DNA of 64,000 bases from assembly GCF_013267355.1 (NCBI RefSeq), contig NZ_CP053985.1, positions 682,001 through 746,000 of the forward strand, in the 5' to 3' direction. The DNA comes from Achromobacter pestifer (GTDB taxonomy: Bacteria; Pseudomonadota; Gammaproteobacteria; Burkholderiales; Burkholderiaceae_B). The number at the start of each line of letters is the position of its first letter. Within the stretch, counting starts at the first letter, position 1. The notes beneath the pieces were generated by a model. It was not told where the DNA came from and searched no databases. It was given only the letters and a program-made list of their open reading frames with translations. Both the position numbers and the translations under genes were made by a program. Shown one piece after another: positions 51,874 to 62,782 of this stretch.

Positions 51874-51916
51874 CAAAAAAACAACAGGTTCTGAAGGGCC
51901 GGAAATCCGTTGTTTT
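51874..51916 (-). terminator. Candidate terminator of cysN
   Basis: After the cysN stop, AAAACAAC and GTTGTTTTTTT arms enclose a loop of about 24 bases (with a smaller GGAAATCC repeat inside), followed by the T-run on the minus strand. The long loop makes it weaker than the others listed. Confidence 0.45.
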
Positions 51917-51931
51917 CCAGTCTCTTCCGGG

Positions 51932-53230
51932 CTAGCGCAGCATGCCCGCCGCCGCGGTCTGGTGCGTGGCCTCGTCGATCAGGATGAACGTGCCCGTCGC
52001 GGGCACATCGGCATAGCGATCGACCGCCAGCGACTCGCGCGTGGTGATCGTCACGCGTCCGATGTCGTTCATGCGCAGCGTGCCTTCGGTGTTCTCCACT
52101 TCCTGCAGTTCGTGGATGTCGCGATGCGACAGCACCGCGCGTATCTTCGCCGAGGTCAGGCGCGTGCCCGACTTCAGCAGATACTTGCGCGCCGGGTTCA
52201 ACGCCTGCGCATCGAGCCAGCACAGCTCGGCTTCGAACTCGCGCGTGACCTGCGCCGGCGCCGACGCATGCACGATCACGTCGCCGCGCGACACGTCCAC
52301 GTCGCGATCCAGCACCAGCGTGATCGAGTCGCCCGCCACCGCTTCATCCAGCGCGCGGTCGAAGGCGCGCACTTCGCGCACGACTGCCGTCACGCCCGAG
52401 GGCTGCACCGTGATCTCGTCGCCCGGCCGCAGCACGCCGCTTGCGACGCGGCCGGCATAGCCGCGGAAGTCATCCTTGCGGCTGCCGTCATGGCGCGCCA
52501 CCCATTGCACCGGAAAGCGCAGCGGCAAGGCGCGGCCGTCGCTCGCCAGGTCCAGCGATTCCAGCAGGGCCAGCAATGGCTCTCCTTCGTACCAGGGCGT
52601 CTGCGGCGACAGCGTGACGACGTTGTCGCCGTTCAGCGCCGACAGCGGCAAGGCGTCGAAATGCTCGATGCCCAGCTTGCCCGCCAGGTCCGCATAGGCG
52701 TCGCGGATGCGCTCGAAGACGGCGCGGTCCCAGTCCACCAGATCCATCTTGTTGACCGCCACCACGATGTGGCGGATGCCCAAGAGGCGCGCGATGGTGC
52801 TGTGGCGCTTGGTCTGCGGCAGCAGCACGCCGTCGGCCGCGCGGGTGGCGTCGATCAGGATGACGGCCACGTCCGCCGTCGACGCGCCCGTCACCATATT
52901 GCGCGTGTACTGCTCGTGCCCCGGCGCGTCGGCGATGATGAACTTGCGCGCGGGCGTGGAGAAATAGCGATAGGCCACGTCGATGGTGATGCCCTGCTCG
53001 CGCTCGGCCTCCAGGCCGTCGGTCAGCAGCGAGAAGTCGATGCCGTCGCCCGCCACGCGCTTGTGCTTGGCGCGCGAGATCGCGTCCAGCTGATCGGCGA
53101 ACACGCCCTTGCTGTCATACAGCAGACGGCCGATCAGCGTGGATTTGCCGTCGTCCACCGAACCCGCGGTGATCAGGCGCAGCACGCCCGTGTCGGCGCC
53201 GGAAAGAAAAGAGTCGTTTAGTGCGTTCAT
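51932..53230 (-). CDS. cysN: Sulfate adenylyltransferase GTPase subunit CysN
   Basis: A 432-residue EF-Tu-like GTPase that drives ATP sulfurylase. G1 is GSVDDGKSTLIGRLL, G3 DAPGHEQYTRNM and G4 NKMDLV, followed by the two beta-barrel domains. There is no C-terminal APS kinase (CysC) fusion, in line with a reductase that may use APS directly. ATG 53230 is preferred to 53254. It is the last gene of the cys cluster, 41 bp after cysD. Confidence 0.95.
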   Translation of the reverse strand: MNALNDSFLSGADTGVLRLITAGSVDDGKSTLIGRLLYDSKGVFADQLDAISRAKHKRVAGDGIDFSLLTDGLEAEREQGITIDVAYRYFSTPARKFIIADAPGHEQYTRNMVTGASTADVAVILIDATRAADGVLLPQTKRHSTIARLLGIRHIVVAVNKMDLVDWDRAVFERIRDAYADLAGKLGIEHFDALPLSALNGDNVVTLSPQTPWYEGEPLLALLESLDLASDGRALPLRFPVQWVARHDGSRKDDFRGYAGRVASGVLRPGDEITVQPSGVTAVVREVRAFDRALDEAVAGDSITLVLDRDVDVSRGDVIVHASAPAQVTREFEAELCWLDAQALNPARKYLLKSGTRLTSAKIRAVLSHRDIHELQEVENTEGTLRMNDIGRVTITTRESLAVDRYADVPATGTFILIDEATHQTAAAGMLR

Positions 53231-53271
53231 GTGCGTTCCTGGTCGCCGGCGCATGCCGGCGTGTCATGCGA

Positions 53272-54180
53272 TCAGAAATAGCCTTCCTTCTTGCGGCGCT
53301 CCATCGAGGCCTCGGAAGTCTGGTCGTCCATGCGCGTGGCGCCGCGCTCGGTAATGTCGGTCACCGCGGTTTCGGCGATGATGGCGCGGGTGTCGGCCGC
53401 GTCGGACGCCACCGGGCAGGTGCAGGAGATGTCCCCCACCGTGCGGAACCGCACTTGCAGGCGTTCGACTTGTTCACCATCCTGCGGCGGGGTCAGCCGC
53501 GTGACCGGCACCAGCAGCCCCTTGCGGCGCACGACTTCGCGCTGGTGGCTGTAGTAGATGGACGGCAACGCCAGCTGCTCGCGCTGGATGTACTGCCAGA
53601 CGTCCAGCTCGGTCCAGTTCGAGATCGGAAACACGCGCATGTTCTCGCCGCGGTGCACGCGGGTATTGAACAGGTTCCAGAGTTCCGGGCGCTGCGCCTT
53701 CGGATCCCATTGGCCGAATTCGTCGCGGAACGAGAAGATGCGCTCCTTGGCGCGGGCCTTTTCCTCGTCGCGGCGCGCCCCGCCTATGCAGGCGTCAAAG
53801 CCGAATTCCTCGATCGCCTCCAGCAGCGTCACGGCCTGGGCGGCATTGCGCGAATCGGTCTCGCGGCGCAGCACCACGCTGCCGCGCGCGATCGAATCCT
53901 CGACGCTGCGCACGATCAGGGTCTCGCCCAGCTCGGCCGCGCGCGCATCGCGGAAGGCGATCACTTCTTCGAAGTTGTGGCCGGTATCGATGTGCATCAG
54001 CGGGAACGGAAAGCGCCCCGGCCGGAAGGCCTTTTCGGCCAGGCGCAGCAGCACCACGGAGTCCTTGCCGCCCGAGAACAGCAGCACGGGTTTCTCGCTT
54101 TCGGCGGCCACCTCGCGCAGGATGAATATTGCTTCCGATTCCAGCCAATCCAGGTGGCTGCGTTGGATCACAGCAGACAT
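53272..54180 (-). CDS. cysD: Sulfate adenylyltransferase catalytic subunit CysD
   Basis: Forms APS from sulfate and ATP together with CysN. The 302-residue protein has the PP-loop-like LLFSGGKDSVVLLRLAEKAF, MHIDTGHNFEEVIAFRD and RREVVRRKGLLVPVTRLTPP. It ends MERRKKEGYF as usual. ATG 54180 gives the standard MSAVIQRSHLDWLESEAIFI; the frame is open to 54306 within the cysH region. It is 41 bp after cysH. Confidence 0.96.
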   Translation of the reverse strand: MSAVIQRSHLDWLESEAIFILREVAAESEKPVLLFSGGKDSVVLLRLAEKAFRPGRFPFPLMHIDTGHNFEEVIAFRDARAAELGETLIVRSVEDSIARGSVVLRRETDSRNAAQAVTLLEAIEEFGFDACIGGARRDEEKARAKERIFSFRDEFGQWDPKAQRPELWNLFNTRVHRGENMRVFPISNWTELDVWQYIQREQLALPSIYYSHQREVVRRKGLLVPVTRLTPPQDGEQVERLQVRFRTVGDISCTCPVASDAADTRAIIAETAVTDITERGATRMDDQTSEASMERRKKEGYF

Positions 54181-54221
54181 ATGCACTTCCCCTAAAACAG
54201 ATTTCGAATTCGTGGGCCGCA

Positions 54222-54961
54222 TCAATCGGCGCGCGCCGCGATGCTGATGACCCGGTTGCCCGCATGCAGGCCACATTCCTTGGAGTCCGACGACTCCCAC
54301 CACCAACGCCCTGCCCTCAGGTCCTCGCCGGGACGGATGGCGCGGGTACAGGGTTCGCAGCCAATGGACGGGTAGCCCTGGTCATGCAGCGGGTTGTACG
54401 GAATGCCCAGGGCGCGGATGACGGACCAGACTTCCTCTTCGCTCCACTCGGCCAGTGGATTGAACTTGTAGAGGCCGAAGGTCGGGTCGTCTTCTTCCAG
54501 CGGCAGTACGCCGCGGGTGGTGGATTGCGCCCGCCGCTGCCCGGTGATCCAGGCGCCGCGTCCGGCCAGCGCGCGCTTGAGCGGCTCGACCTTGCGGATC
54601 TGGCAACAGGCCTTGCGCAATTCCACGCTTTCATAGAACGCATAGGCGCCGTGTTCGGCCACGTGCTGTTCGACCGCGGCCGCCACCGGCCGGTACACGG
54701 TGATCTCGCGGCCATAGTGTTCGCGCACGGCGTCCAGCACGCCCAAGGTCTCGGCGTGCAATCGGCCCGTGTCCAGCGTGAAGACTTCCAGGTCCAGGCC
54801 GGCGCTGTAGATGGCATGCGTCAACAGTGTGTCCTCGGCCGCCAGCGAGGAGGCCAGCGCGGCGTCCGGGTAGCGCTGCTGCACGTCGGCCAGGCGCGCG
54901 CCCAGCTCGCGCCAGCGCGCAGCCAGGCCCGGTTCGAGTTCAGGCAAAAGATCGGTAGTGC

Positions 54962-54965
<4 letters not shown>
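54222..54965 (-). CDS. cysH: Adenylyl/phosphoadenylyl-sulfate reductase CysH with 4Fe-4S cysteines
   Basis: Reduces activated sulfate to sulfite with thioredoxin. The 247-residue protein has [14 protein letters not shown] and a CC pair in [20 protein letters not shown] (about residue 119), a second CxxC ([20 protein letters not shown]) and the terminal KECGLH with the nucleophilic cysteine. The paired CC...CxxC set binds a 4Fe-4S cluster and marks the APS-using type (plant/Pseudomonas class), not the PAPS-only enterobacterial type. Start overlaps the cysA stop by four bases. Confidence 0.93.
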
Positions 54966-56026
<1,061 letters not shown>

Positions 56027-56052
56027 AGCTTGTCTCCTTTCAGGCCGCCGCG

Positions 56053-56952
56053 TCAGGCCAGGGCCGGCTTGATGGCGGCCGGCTGGCCGGGATACTCGAC
56101 CGGCAGGTCGGCCGCTTGCTGAAAGCGCGCGTTGCGCCACTCGACGACGTTCTTGGCCACCAGCGTCACCAGCGCCAGCAAGGCCAGCAACGACGCCACG
56201 GCGAACGCCGCGGAATACTGGTATTCGTTGTAGAGAATCTCGACGTGCAGGGTCATGGTGTTGGTCAGGCCGCGGATCTGCCCGGACACGACCGACACCG
56301 CGCCGAACTCGCCCATGGCCCGCGCGTTGCACAAAATGGCGCCGTACAGCAGACCCCACTTGATGTTGGGCAGCGTCACCCGCCAGAAGATCTGCCAGCC
56401 GCTTGCGCCCAGGGTCAGCGCCGCCTGCTCTTCCTCGCTGCCCTGCGCCTGCATCAGCGGAATCAGCTCGCGCGCCACGAACGGAAACGTCACGAACAGC
56501 GAGGCCAGCACGATGCCCGGCACGGCGTAGACGATCTTGATGTCGTGCGCCTGGAGCCAGCCGCCGAACCAGCCCTGGGTGCCGAACAGCAGCACGAACA
56601 CCAGGCCAGCCACCACCGGCGACACCGAGAACGGCAGGTCGATCAGGGTGATCAGGAACTGCTTGCTGCGGAACTGGAACTTGGTGATCGCCCAGGCCGC
56701 GGCCACGCCGAACACCAGGTTCAGCGGCAGCGCAATGGCCGCGACCAGCAGCGTCAGGCGGATGGCGGCCAGCGCATCAGGTTCGACGATGGCGTCCAGG
56801 TACAGCTGCCAGCCCTTCTTGAAGGCCTCGGCGAACACCGCCGCCAGCGGCACCAGCAGGAACAGCGTCAGGAATCCCAGCGCGATGAAGAGCAGCACGC
56901 CGCGCACCCAGCGCGGCTCGGTCAAATGGGCGGGACGGTCCGCGGCGCTCAT
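56053..56952 (-). CDS. cysW: Sulfate ABC transporter permease CysW
   Basis: A 299-residue permease with six predicted helices and the EAA loop ([20 protein letters not shown]). It starts [20 protein letters not shown] and has the CysW-typical [20 protein letters not shown]. Its start overlaps the cysT stop by four bases; cysA follows 26 bp downstream. Confidence 0.95.
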   Translation of the reverse strand: MSAADRPAHLTEPRWVRGVLLFIALGFLTLFLLVPLAAVFAEAFKKGWQLYLDAIVEPDALAAIRLTLLVAAIALPLNLVFGVAAAWAITKFQFRSKQFLITLIDLPFSVSPVVAGLVFVLLFGTQGWFGGWLQAHDIKIVYAVPGIVLASLFVTFPFVARELIPLMQAQGSEEEQAALTLGASGWQIFWRVTLPNIKWGLLYGAILCNARAMGEFGAVSVVSGQIRGLTNTMTLHVEILYNEYQYSAAFAVASLLALLALVTLVAKNVVEWRNARFQQAADLPVEYPGQPAAIKPALA

Positions 56953-57839
56953 GCGAGCCTCCCGAGGTTGCGGCGGGCCTGCCAGCCCTGCAGCAGATTG
57001 ATGACGAGCAACAGCGCGAAGGACAGCACCAGCATCACCGTGGCGATGGCCGCGGCGCCGGCGTAGTCGAATTCCTCGAGCTTGGCGATGATCAGGAGCG
57101 GCGTGATCTCGGACACCATCGGCATATTGCCGGCAATGAACACCACCGAGCCGTACTCGCCCACCGCGCGCGCGAAGGCCAGCGCGAAGCCGGTCATCAA
57201 GGCCGGCATGATGATGGGCAGCAGCACCCGGCGTATGGTCTGCCAGCGGTTGGCGCCCAGGCTGGCCGCGGCCTCCTCGATCTCGCGCTCCACGTCTTCC
57301 AGCACCGGCTGCACCGTGCGCACCACGAAGGGCACGCCGATGAAGATCAGGGCGATGACGATGCCCAGCGGCGTGAACGCCACCTTCCAGCCGAACCAGT
57401 CGGCCAGGGGCCCACCCAGCCAGCCCTTCTGCGAGTACAGCGCAGTCAGCGCAATGCCAGCCACGGCGGTGGGCAGCGCGAACGGCAGGTCCACCAGCGC
57501 GTCCAGGATCTTCTTGCCCGGAAAGCGATAGCGCACCAGCACCCAGGCCACCACCGTGCCGAACACCAGATTCACCAGCGCCGCGATCAGCGACGCGCCG
57601 AAGGTCAGCTGGTACGAAGCCAGCACCCGCGGCGCGGTCACCGTGTCCCAGAATCCCTGCCAGCCCAGCCCCGCGCTCTTGATCGGCAGGGCCGCCAACG
57701 GAATGAGCACGAGGATGCTGAGGTACAGCACCGCGTAACCCATCGAGATGCCGAATCCGGGCAGCACGCCCGGGCTGTTGCGCCGAAAGGCAAAAGGCGC
57801 TTGCGCGCCGCTTGCCGCCGGGTTCGAGGCTGTCGTCAT
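56949..57839 (-). CDS. cysT: Sulfate ABC transporter permease CysT (CysU)
   Basis: A 296-residue permease with six predicted helices. It has the CysT-typical [20 protein letters not shown] and the EAA loop [21 protein letters not shown] short hydrophilic N-terminus (about 30 residues) precedes the first helix. It lies 24 bp after the binding-protein gene and overlaps cysW by four bases. Confidence 0.95.
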   Translation of the reverse strand: MTTASNPAASGAQAPFAFRRNSPGVLPGFGISMGYAVLYLSILVLIPLAALPIKSAGLGWQGFWDTVTAPRVLASYQLTFGASLIAALVNLVFGTVVAWVLVRYRFPGKKILDALVDLPFALPTAVAGIALTALYSQKGWLGGPLADWFGWKVAFTPLGIVIALIFIGVPFVVRTVQPVLEDVEREIEEAAASLGANRWQTIRRVLLPIIMPALMTGFALAFARAVGEYGSVVFIAGNMPMVSEITPLLIIAKLEEFDYAGAAAIATVMLVLSFALLLVINLLQGWQARRNLGRLA

Positions 57840-57863
57840 GGCCGTCGTCCGATCGTCAAGTGC

Positions 57864-58892
57864 TTATTTCTTTTGCGGCAGGTAGATCTGGTCGAAGGTG
57901 CCGCCGTCGCTGAAGTGGTCCTTCTGCGCCTTGCGCCAGCCGCCGAAGATCTTGTCGTCGATGGTCACGAGCTTGACCTTGGGGAACTTGCTTTCGTACT
58001 TGGCGGCCACGGTCTTGTCGATGGGCCGGTAGTAGTTCTTGGCGATGATTTCCTGCGCGGCGGGCGTGTAGAGGAACTCCAGGTAGGCCTGCGCCGCGGC
58101 GCGGGTGCCCTTCTTGTCCACGACCTTGTCGACCACGGCCACCGGCGGCTCCGCCAGGATGGACAGCGACGGCACCACGATGTCGAACTTGTCCGGGCCC
58201 AGCTCTTCGAGCGCCAGGAAGGCTTCGTTTTCCCAGGCCAGCAGCACGTCGCCCACGCCGCGCTCCACGAAGGTGGTGGTGGCGCCGCGCGCGCCGGTGT
58301 CCAGCACCGGCACGTGCTTGAGCAGATCGCCCACGAAGGCGCGGGCCTTTTCCTCGCTGCCGCCGTTCTTCTCCAAGGCATAGGCCCAGGCGGCCAGGTA
58401 GTTCCAGCGCGCCCCGCCCGAGGTCTTGGGGTTGGGCGTGATGACCTGCACGCCGTCCTTGACCAGGTCGTCCCAGTCCTTGATCTGCTTGGGGTTGCCC
58501 TTGCGCACCAGGAACACGATGGTGGAGGTATAGGGCGAGCTGTTCTGCGGCAGGCGGGCCTGCCAGTCGGCCGGCAGCAGCCCGCGGTCGGCGACCGCGT
58601 CGATGTCATAGGCCAGAGCCAGGGTCACCACGTCGGCTTCCAGGCCGTCGATCACGGAGCGCGCCTGGCGGCCGGAACCGCCATGCGATTGGCGGATGGT
58701 CAGATCGACGTTCGCCTTGTCCTTGTATTGTTTGATGAACGCGTCGTCGATGGCGCGATACAGCTCGCGGGTCGGGTCGTACGAGACATTCAACAGCGTC
58801 TGCTTCTGCTGCGCCTGAGCGGGCGCAATCGCGGCAAACGACATCGTCACTGCGGCCAAGGCGGCCAACCAACCGGCTTTCCTGAAAGACAT
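57864..58892 (-). CDS. Periplasmic sulfate-binding protein
   Basis: A 342-residue binding protein with a signal peptide ([20 protein letters not shown]..., cleavage at AQA-Q near residue 28). It has the Sbp/CysP-type segments [40 protein letters not shown] and [13 protein letters not shown]. Both Sbp (sulfate) and CysP (thiosulfate) share these; the sequence looks closer to Sbp, but I cannot settle this by eye. It is the first gene of the import operon, and its promoter lies in 58893-59046. Confidence 0.92.
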   Translation of the reverse strand: MSFRKAGWLAALAAVTMSFAAIAPAQAQQKQTLLNVSYDPTRELYRAIDDAFIKQYKDKANVDLTIRQSHGGSGRQARSVIDGLEADVVTLALAYDIDAVADRGLLPADWQARLPQNSSPYTSTIVFLVRKGNPKQIKDWDDLVKDGVQVITPNPKTSGGARWNYLAAWAYALEKNGGSEEKARAFVGDLLKHVPVLDTGARGATTTFVERGVGDVLLAWENEAFLALEELGPDKFDIVVPSLSILAEPPVAVVDKVVDKKGTRAAAQAYLEFLYTPAAQEIIAKNYYRPIDKTVAAKYESKFPKVKLVTIDDKIFGGWRKAQKDHFSDGGTFDQIYLPQKK

Positions 58893-59046
58893 CCCATGCT
58901 CCCTGTGTTCGGCAATGTGGGAGCAAGTGTGCTGGCTGGGCGTTCTGAACGGAACGAATCATTATTTGGTTGCTCATCGCTCGCAGGCATATAGGACCAG
59001 TGTCCCAGCAATGGGAATTTGCCCTGGCCCCATGCGCGCGCCAATG
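58893..59046 (-). promoter_or_regulatory. Promoter region of the cys cluster
   Basis: This 154 bp gap is AT-rich in its middle (about 58955-59000), where TTATTTGGTTGCTCAT occurs. On the minus strand TTCCCA-18-TATATG is a weak promoter candidate. The cluster would be expected to be activated by CysB, but I cannot assign a CysB site with confidence. Confidence 0.35.
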
Positions 59047-59080
59047 AAAAACCGCCGCCTCCCCAGGGGGAAGGCGGCGG
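59047..59080 (-). terminator. Intrinsic terminator of the peroxiredoxin gene
   Basis: On the minus strand CCGCCGCCTTCCCC pairs with GGGGAGGCGGCGG (one mismatch) and is followed by TTTTT. It lies 36 bp after the stop. Confidence 0.85.
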
Positions 59081-59115
59081 CTGCGAACGGGGGCCCGCCC
59101 CTTCGATTTCCGAAT

Positions 59116-59757
59116 TTACTTATTCGGCTGCGGCGTGATGCGCAGATAGGGACGCACGGCCTTGTAGCCCTTCGGGAACTTCTGCTTGATCACGGCTTCG
59201 TCCTGCAGCGACGGAACAATGATCACGTCGTCGCCGTCTTCCCAGTTCACCGGCGTGGCCACGCTGTGGCTGTCGGTCAGCTGCAGGGAGTCGATGACGC
59301 GCAGGATCTCGTTGAAGTTGCGGCCGGTGCTGGCCGGATACGTGATGGTCAGGCGCACCTTCTTGTTGGGATCGATGATGAACACCGAACGCACGGTCAG
59401 CGTGGCGTTGGCGTTCGGGTGGATCATGTCGTAGAGCTCGGACACCTTGCGGTCCTTGTCGGCCAGGATCGGGAAGTTGACCTTGGTGGACTGCGTGTCG
59501 TTGATGTCCTCGATCCACTTGGTGTGCGAATCGGTGCCGTCGACCGACAGCGCCAGCACCTTCACGTTGCGCTTGGCGAATTCATCGGCCAGCTTGGCGG
59601 TGTAGCCCAGCTCGGTGGTGCAGACGGGCGTGAAATCGGCCGGGTGCGAGAAAAGTACACCCCAGCTGTTACCCAGATACTCATGGAAGCGGATCGGTCC
59701 TGCCGAGGATTCCTGTTCGAAATCAGGGGCAGTGTCGCCCAGGCGTAGATGACTCAT
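59116..59757 (-). CDS. 1-Cys peroxiredoxin (Prx6 type)
   Basis: A 213-residue peroxiredoxin. The peroxidatic cysteine is C46 in SHPADFTPVCTTELG. The C-terminal half continues with the Prx6 dimerisation segment (VATPVNWEDGDDVIIVPSLQ) and has no resolving cysteine in the usual place. It reduces hydroperoxides; the electron donor is unknown. Its upstream gap (59758-59905) is AT-rich on the minus strand and probably holds its promoter. It does not appear functionally linked to the sulfate genes. Confidence 0.93.
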   Translation of the reverse strand: MSHLRLGDTAPDFEQESSAGPIRFHEYLGNSWGVLFSHPADFTPVCTTELGYTAKLADEFAKRNVKVLALSVDGTDSHTKWIEDINDTQSTKVNFPILADKDRKVSELYDMIHPNANATLTVRSVFIIDPNKKVRLTITYPASTGRNFNEILRVIDSLQLTDSHSVATPVNWEDGDDVIIVPSLQDEAVIKQKFPKGYKAVRPYLRITPQPNK

Positions 59758-59905
59758 GGTGTCTCCTGTGTGCGGAAGCAGGTTGGGGGCTGTCCGCCCG
59801 TCGCGGCGGGCGGCGCAGGAACAGCGTTTCTTGGCGGACGCTACCGCCTATGAAACGATTCTTCCATCAAACCTGCAGCCGGGGAAATACGCAAGTCATA
59901 TAACC

Positions 59906-61732
59906 TTATGCAATATTCAAACCTGCGCCGCAAGCGTCCGCCACCACGCCCGCGCGCACGGCGGCCGACAGGGCCAGCGCGCGCGGCAGGATATGGGCGC
60001 CGTAGAACAATCCGGTCGCCAGCTTGGCCGCATGGAACGGATCGGTGGACCCGGCAGCCAGGTGGCGCCGGCAGACCAGCACGGCGCGCGCCATCTGCCA
60101 GCCGCCGTGCACCACGCCGGCCAGCATCAAATAAGGCACGCTGCTGGAATAGACCGCCCTGATATTGGTCGGCGATTGTTCCAGGATGAACTCCACCCCG
60201 GCCTCGTAGGCCTGGATGGCGCTGTCCAGGTTGTCGCGCAACAGGCGCAGCCCGTCGCGCTCGCCGGCCGACGCGCGCGTCGCCTCGGCCTCGACCGCGC
60301 GCAGCGTTTCCCGCATCGCCGCGATCGCGGCATGGGCCGTGGCGCCGCCGTCGCGCTGCGTCTTGCGGCTGACCAGGTCGTTGGCCTGGATCGCGGTCGT
60401 GCCTTCGTAGATGGGCAGGATGCGCGCATCGCGGTAATACTGCGCCGCGCCGGTTTCCTCGATGTAGCCCATGCCGCCATGCACCTGCAGGCCCAGGGAC
60501 GCAACCTCGACCGCGGTTTCGGTGGAGTAGCCTTTGACGATGGGCACCATGTATTCGTAAAACGCCCGGTTGCGCGAGCGCTGCTCCGGATCCGGATGAT
60601 GCGTGCCCTTGTCGTGCGCGGCCGCGGTCACGTAGGACACGGCGCGCGCCGCCTCGGTCAGCGCCTTCATGGTCATCAGCATGCGCTGCACGTCCGGATG
60701 GCGCACGATGGCCACGGGGCCGGCCGACCCTTCGACGGCGCGGCCCTGCACGCGGTCGCGCGCATAGGCCAGGGCATGCTGGTAGGCGCGTTCGGACACG
60801 CCTATGCCCTGTTGCCCCACCGAATAGCGGGCGGCATTCATCATGATGAACATGTACTCCAGGCCGCGGTTCTGCTCGCCGACCAGATAGCCGATGGCGC
60901 CCTCGCCCACTTCGCCCTTGTCGGAGCCGTACATGAGCACGGCGGTGGGGCTGCCATGGATGCCCAGCTTGTGCTCCAGGGAGGCGCACCAGACGTCGTT
61001 GCGCTTGCCCGGGCTGCCGTCGGCCTGCACCAGGAACTTGGGCACGATGAAGAGCGAGATGCCCTTCACGCCGGCAGGCGCGTCCGGCGTGCGCGCCAGC
61101 ACCAGATGGATGATGTTCTCGGCCAGGTCGTGGTCGCCATAGGTGATGAAGATCTTCTGGCCCGTCAGCCGGTAGCTGCCATCGCCCTGCTTCACCGCGC
61201 GGGTCGCGACCTGCGCCAGGTCCGAGCCAGCCTGCGGCTCGGTGAGGTTCATGGTGCCGGTCCACTTGCCGCCGATCAGTTGCGGCACGTACTGCTTGCG
61301 CTGCGCTTCCGACCCGACGGTGAGCAAGGCCTCGATCACGCCGTCCGTCAGCATGGGACACAAGGAAAACGCCAGGCTGGCCGCCTGGATGTTTTCGCCC
61401 GGCGCCGCCGCGACCAGCTTGGGCAAGCCCTGCCCGCCCCACTGCGCGGGATGCTGCAAGCCCTGCCAGCCGCCCGCCGCGTAGTCCTTGAAGCCCTGCG
61501 CATAACCCGGCGTGGTGGTGACCTGGCCATCCTTCCAGACCGGCGGCTGCGTGTCGCCCGGCACGTTCAGCGGCGCCACGGCCTGCTCGACGAAGCGGCC
61601 GTTCTCTTCCAGGATGGCGTCCACCAGATCCGGCGTGACCTCTTCGAAGCCGGGCAGTTTCAAGACTTCATCGAGTCCTGCCAGCTCCTTCAAGGCAAAG
61701 CGGAAGTCCTGCAGCGGGGTTACGTAGGGCAT
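59906..61732 (-). CDS. Acyl-CoA dehydrogenase, large (about 600-residue) subfamily
   Basis: A 608-residue FAD flavoprotein. It has the N-terminal extra segment (MPYVTPLQDFRFALKELAGL) of the long acyl-CoA dehydrogenases related to DmdC. FAD-binding segments MNLTEPQAGSDLAQV and FITYGDHDLAENIIHLVLAR follow, and IYEGTTAIQANDLVSRKTQR includes the catalytic glutamate (YEGTT). A C-terminal domain extends to the end. It is 10 bp after the Bug receptor gene and is the last gene of the CoA-ester operon. The chain-length preference is not predictable. Confidence 0.92.
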   Translation of the reverse strand: MPYVTPLQDFRFALKELAGLDEVLKLPGFEEVTPDLVDAILEENGRFVEQAVAPLNVPGDTQPPVWKDGQVTTTPGYAQGFKDYAAGGWQGLQHPAQWGGQGLPKLVAAAPGENIQAASLAFSLCPMLTDGVIEALLTVGSEAQRKQYVPQLIGGKWTGTMNLTEPQAGSDLAQVATRAVKQGDGSYRLTGQKIFITYGDHDLAENIIHLVLARTPDAPAGVKGISLFIVPKFLVQADGSPGKRNDVWCASLEHKLGIHGSPTAVLMYGSDKGEVGEGAIGYLVGEQNRGLEYMFIMMNAARYSVGQQGIGVSERAYQHALAYARDRVQGRAVEGSAGPVAIVRHPDVQRMLMTMKALTEAARAVSYVTAAAHDKGTHHPDPEQRSRNRAFYEYMVPIVKGYSTETAVEVASLGLQVHGGMGYIEETGAAQYYRDARILPIYEGTTAIQANDLVSRKTQRDGGATAHAAIAAMRETLRAVEAEATRASAGERDGLRLLRDNLDSAIQAYEAGVEFILEQSPTNIRAVYSSSVPYLMLAGVVHGGWQMARAVLVCRRHLAAGSTDPFHAAKLATGLFYGAHILPRALALSAAVRAGVVADACGAGLNIA

Positions 61733-61742
61733 GGGGTCTCCA

Positions 61743-62717
61743 TCAATTGGCCGTTTCCAGACTTTCTTTGGCCAATCTTAAACCCTTGCTTCCCTCCTTG
61801 CGGGCATAGTCCCCGAACGCGGCCAGGGACGCGGACGGCGTCACTTCCTCGTATCCGGCGGCCATGCCCTGCTGCACATCGGCCAGCGCCAGCACGTCGT
61901 TGCTGGCTTTGAACAGCGTGTCCAGCACCTGCGGCGGCGTGCCTTTGGGAGCAAAGATTCCCCACCAGTTGGACACGTCGTAACCGGGCACGGTCTGCGC
62001 GATAGTCGGATAGGGCAACAGGCGCGAGGGCTGCCCGGACGTCACCGCCAGCGCCACCACCTTGCCCGTATCGATCACCGACTTGGCCGAGGGCGCCGTG
62101 GCGAACGAGATATCGGTGTCGCCCGCCGCCACGGACTGCGCCGCCGCGGCGCCCCCCTTGAACGGAATGTGCATCAGTTTCACGTTGGCAAGCGTCATGA
62201 ACTCGACCGCGGCCAGGTGCGTGATGACGCCGTTGCCGGACGAGGCGACATTGATGGACCCTGGCTTGCTCTTGGCGCGGTCTATCAAGTCCTGCACGCT
62301 TTTCAGCCCCAGCTTCGCATTCGCGATCAAGACCATGGGACCGGTGGTGAGCTGCGCCACGGGCACGAAGTTGTCCGGCGTGTAATCCACCTTGTACAAG
62401 GCGCTGTCGCTGCCCATGACGCTGGAATTCCCCAAGTACAGCGTGTAGCCGTCGGCGGCGGCGCGCGCGGCAAGGCTGGCGCCGATCGTGGAACCGGCGC
62501 CGGGGCGGTTTTCCACGACCACCGGCTGCTTCAACTGCCTGGCCAGCGCATTCGCATAGACCCGGCCCACCTGATCCGCCCCGCCGCCGGGAGGGAATCC
62601 GATTACCAGGGTCAGGGGTTTGGATGGATAAGGGTCGGCGGCATGCGCACCGCCCGGCGTCGCGGACAAGGCGATGGCAGCAAGCAAAACACCACGGACG
62701 GCAATAGCAGGTTTCAT
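61743..62717 (-). CDS. Bug-family (TctC) periplasmic solute-binding protein
   Basis: A 324-residue receptor with a signal peptide (MKPAIAVRGVLLAAIALSAT..., cleavage AHA-A near residue 26). The Bug segments LVIGFPPGGGADQVGRVYAN, VVVENRPGAGSTIGASLAAR and MHIPFKGGAAAAQSVAAGDT are present. ATG 62717 has AAAGGAG upstream; the longer frame to 63215 crosses the hydratase gene and is rejected. It sits inside a CoA-transferase/hydratase/dehydrogenase operon, so it probably captures the carboxylate that the operon degrades. Confidence 0.92.
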   Translation of the reverse strand: MKPAIAVRGVLLAAIALSATPGGAHAADPYPSKPLTLVIGFPPGGGADQVGRVYANALARQLKQPVVVENRPGAGSTIGASLAARAAADGYTLYLGNSSVMGSDSALYKVDYTPDNFVPVAQLTTGPMVLIANAKLGLKSVQDLIDRAKSKPGSINVASSGNGVITHLAAVEFMTLANVKLMHIPFKGGAAAAQSVAAGDTDISFATAPSAKSVIDTGKVVALAVTSGQPSRLLPYPTIAQTVPGYDVSNWWGIFAPKGTPPQVLDTLFKASNDVLALADVQQGMAAGYEEVTPSASLAAFGDYARKEGSKGLRLAKESLETAN

Positions 62718-62782
62718 CAGGGTCTCCTTTGATGGAATCGGAGCCGCTTGTGGCGCGGCTCTCGGTACATGCGCCGGCCGCT

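Noticed and set aside
59756..61912. A plus-strand frame of 718 codons opposite the acyl-CoA dehydrogenase
   Set aside because: Antisense shadow; the dehydrogenase reading with its FAD motifs is decisive.
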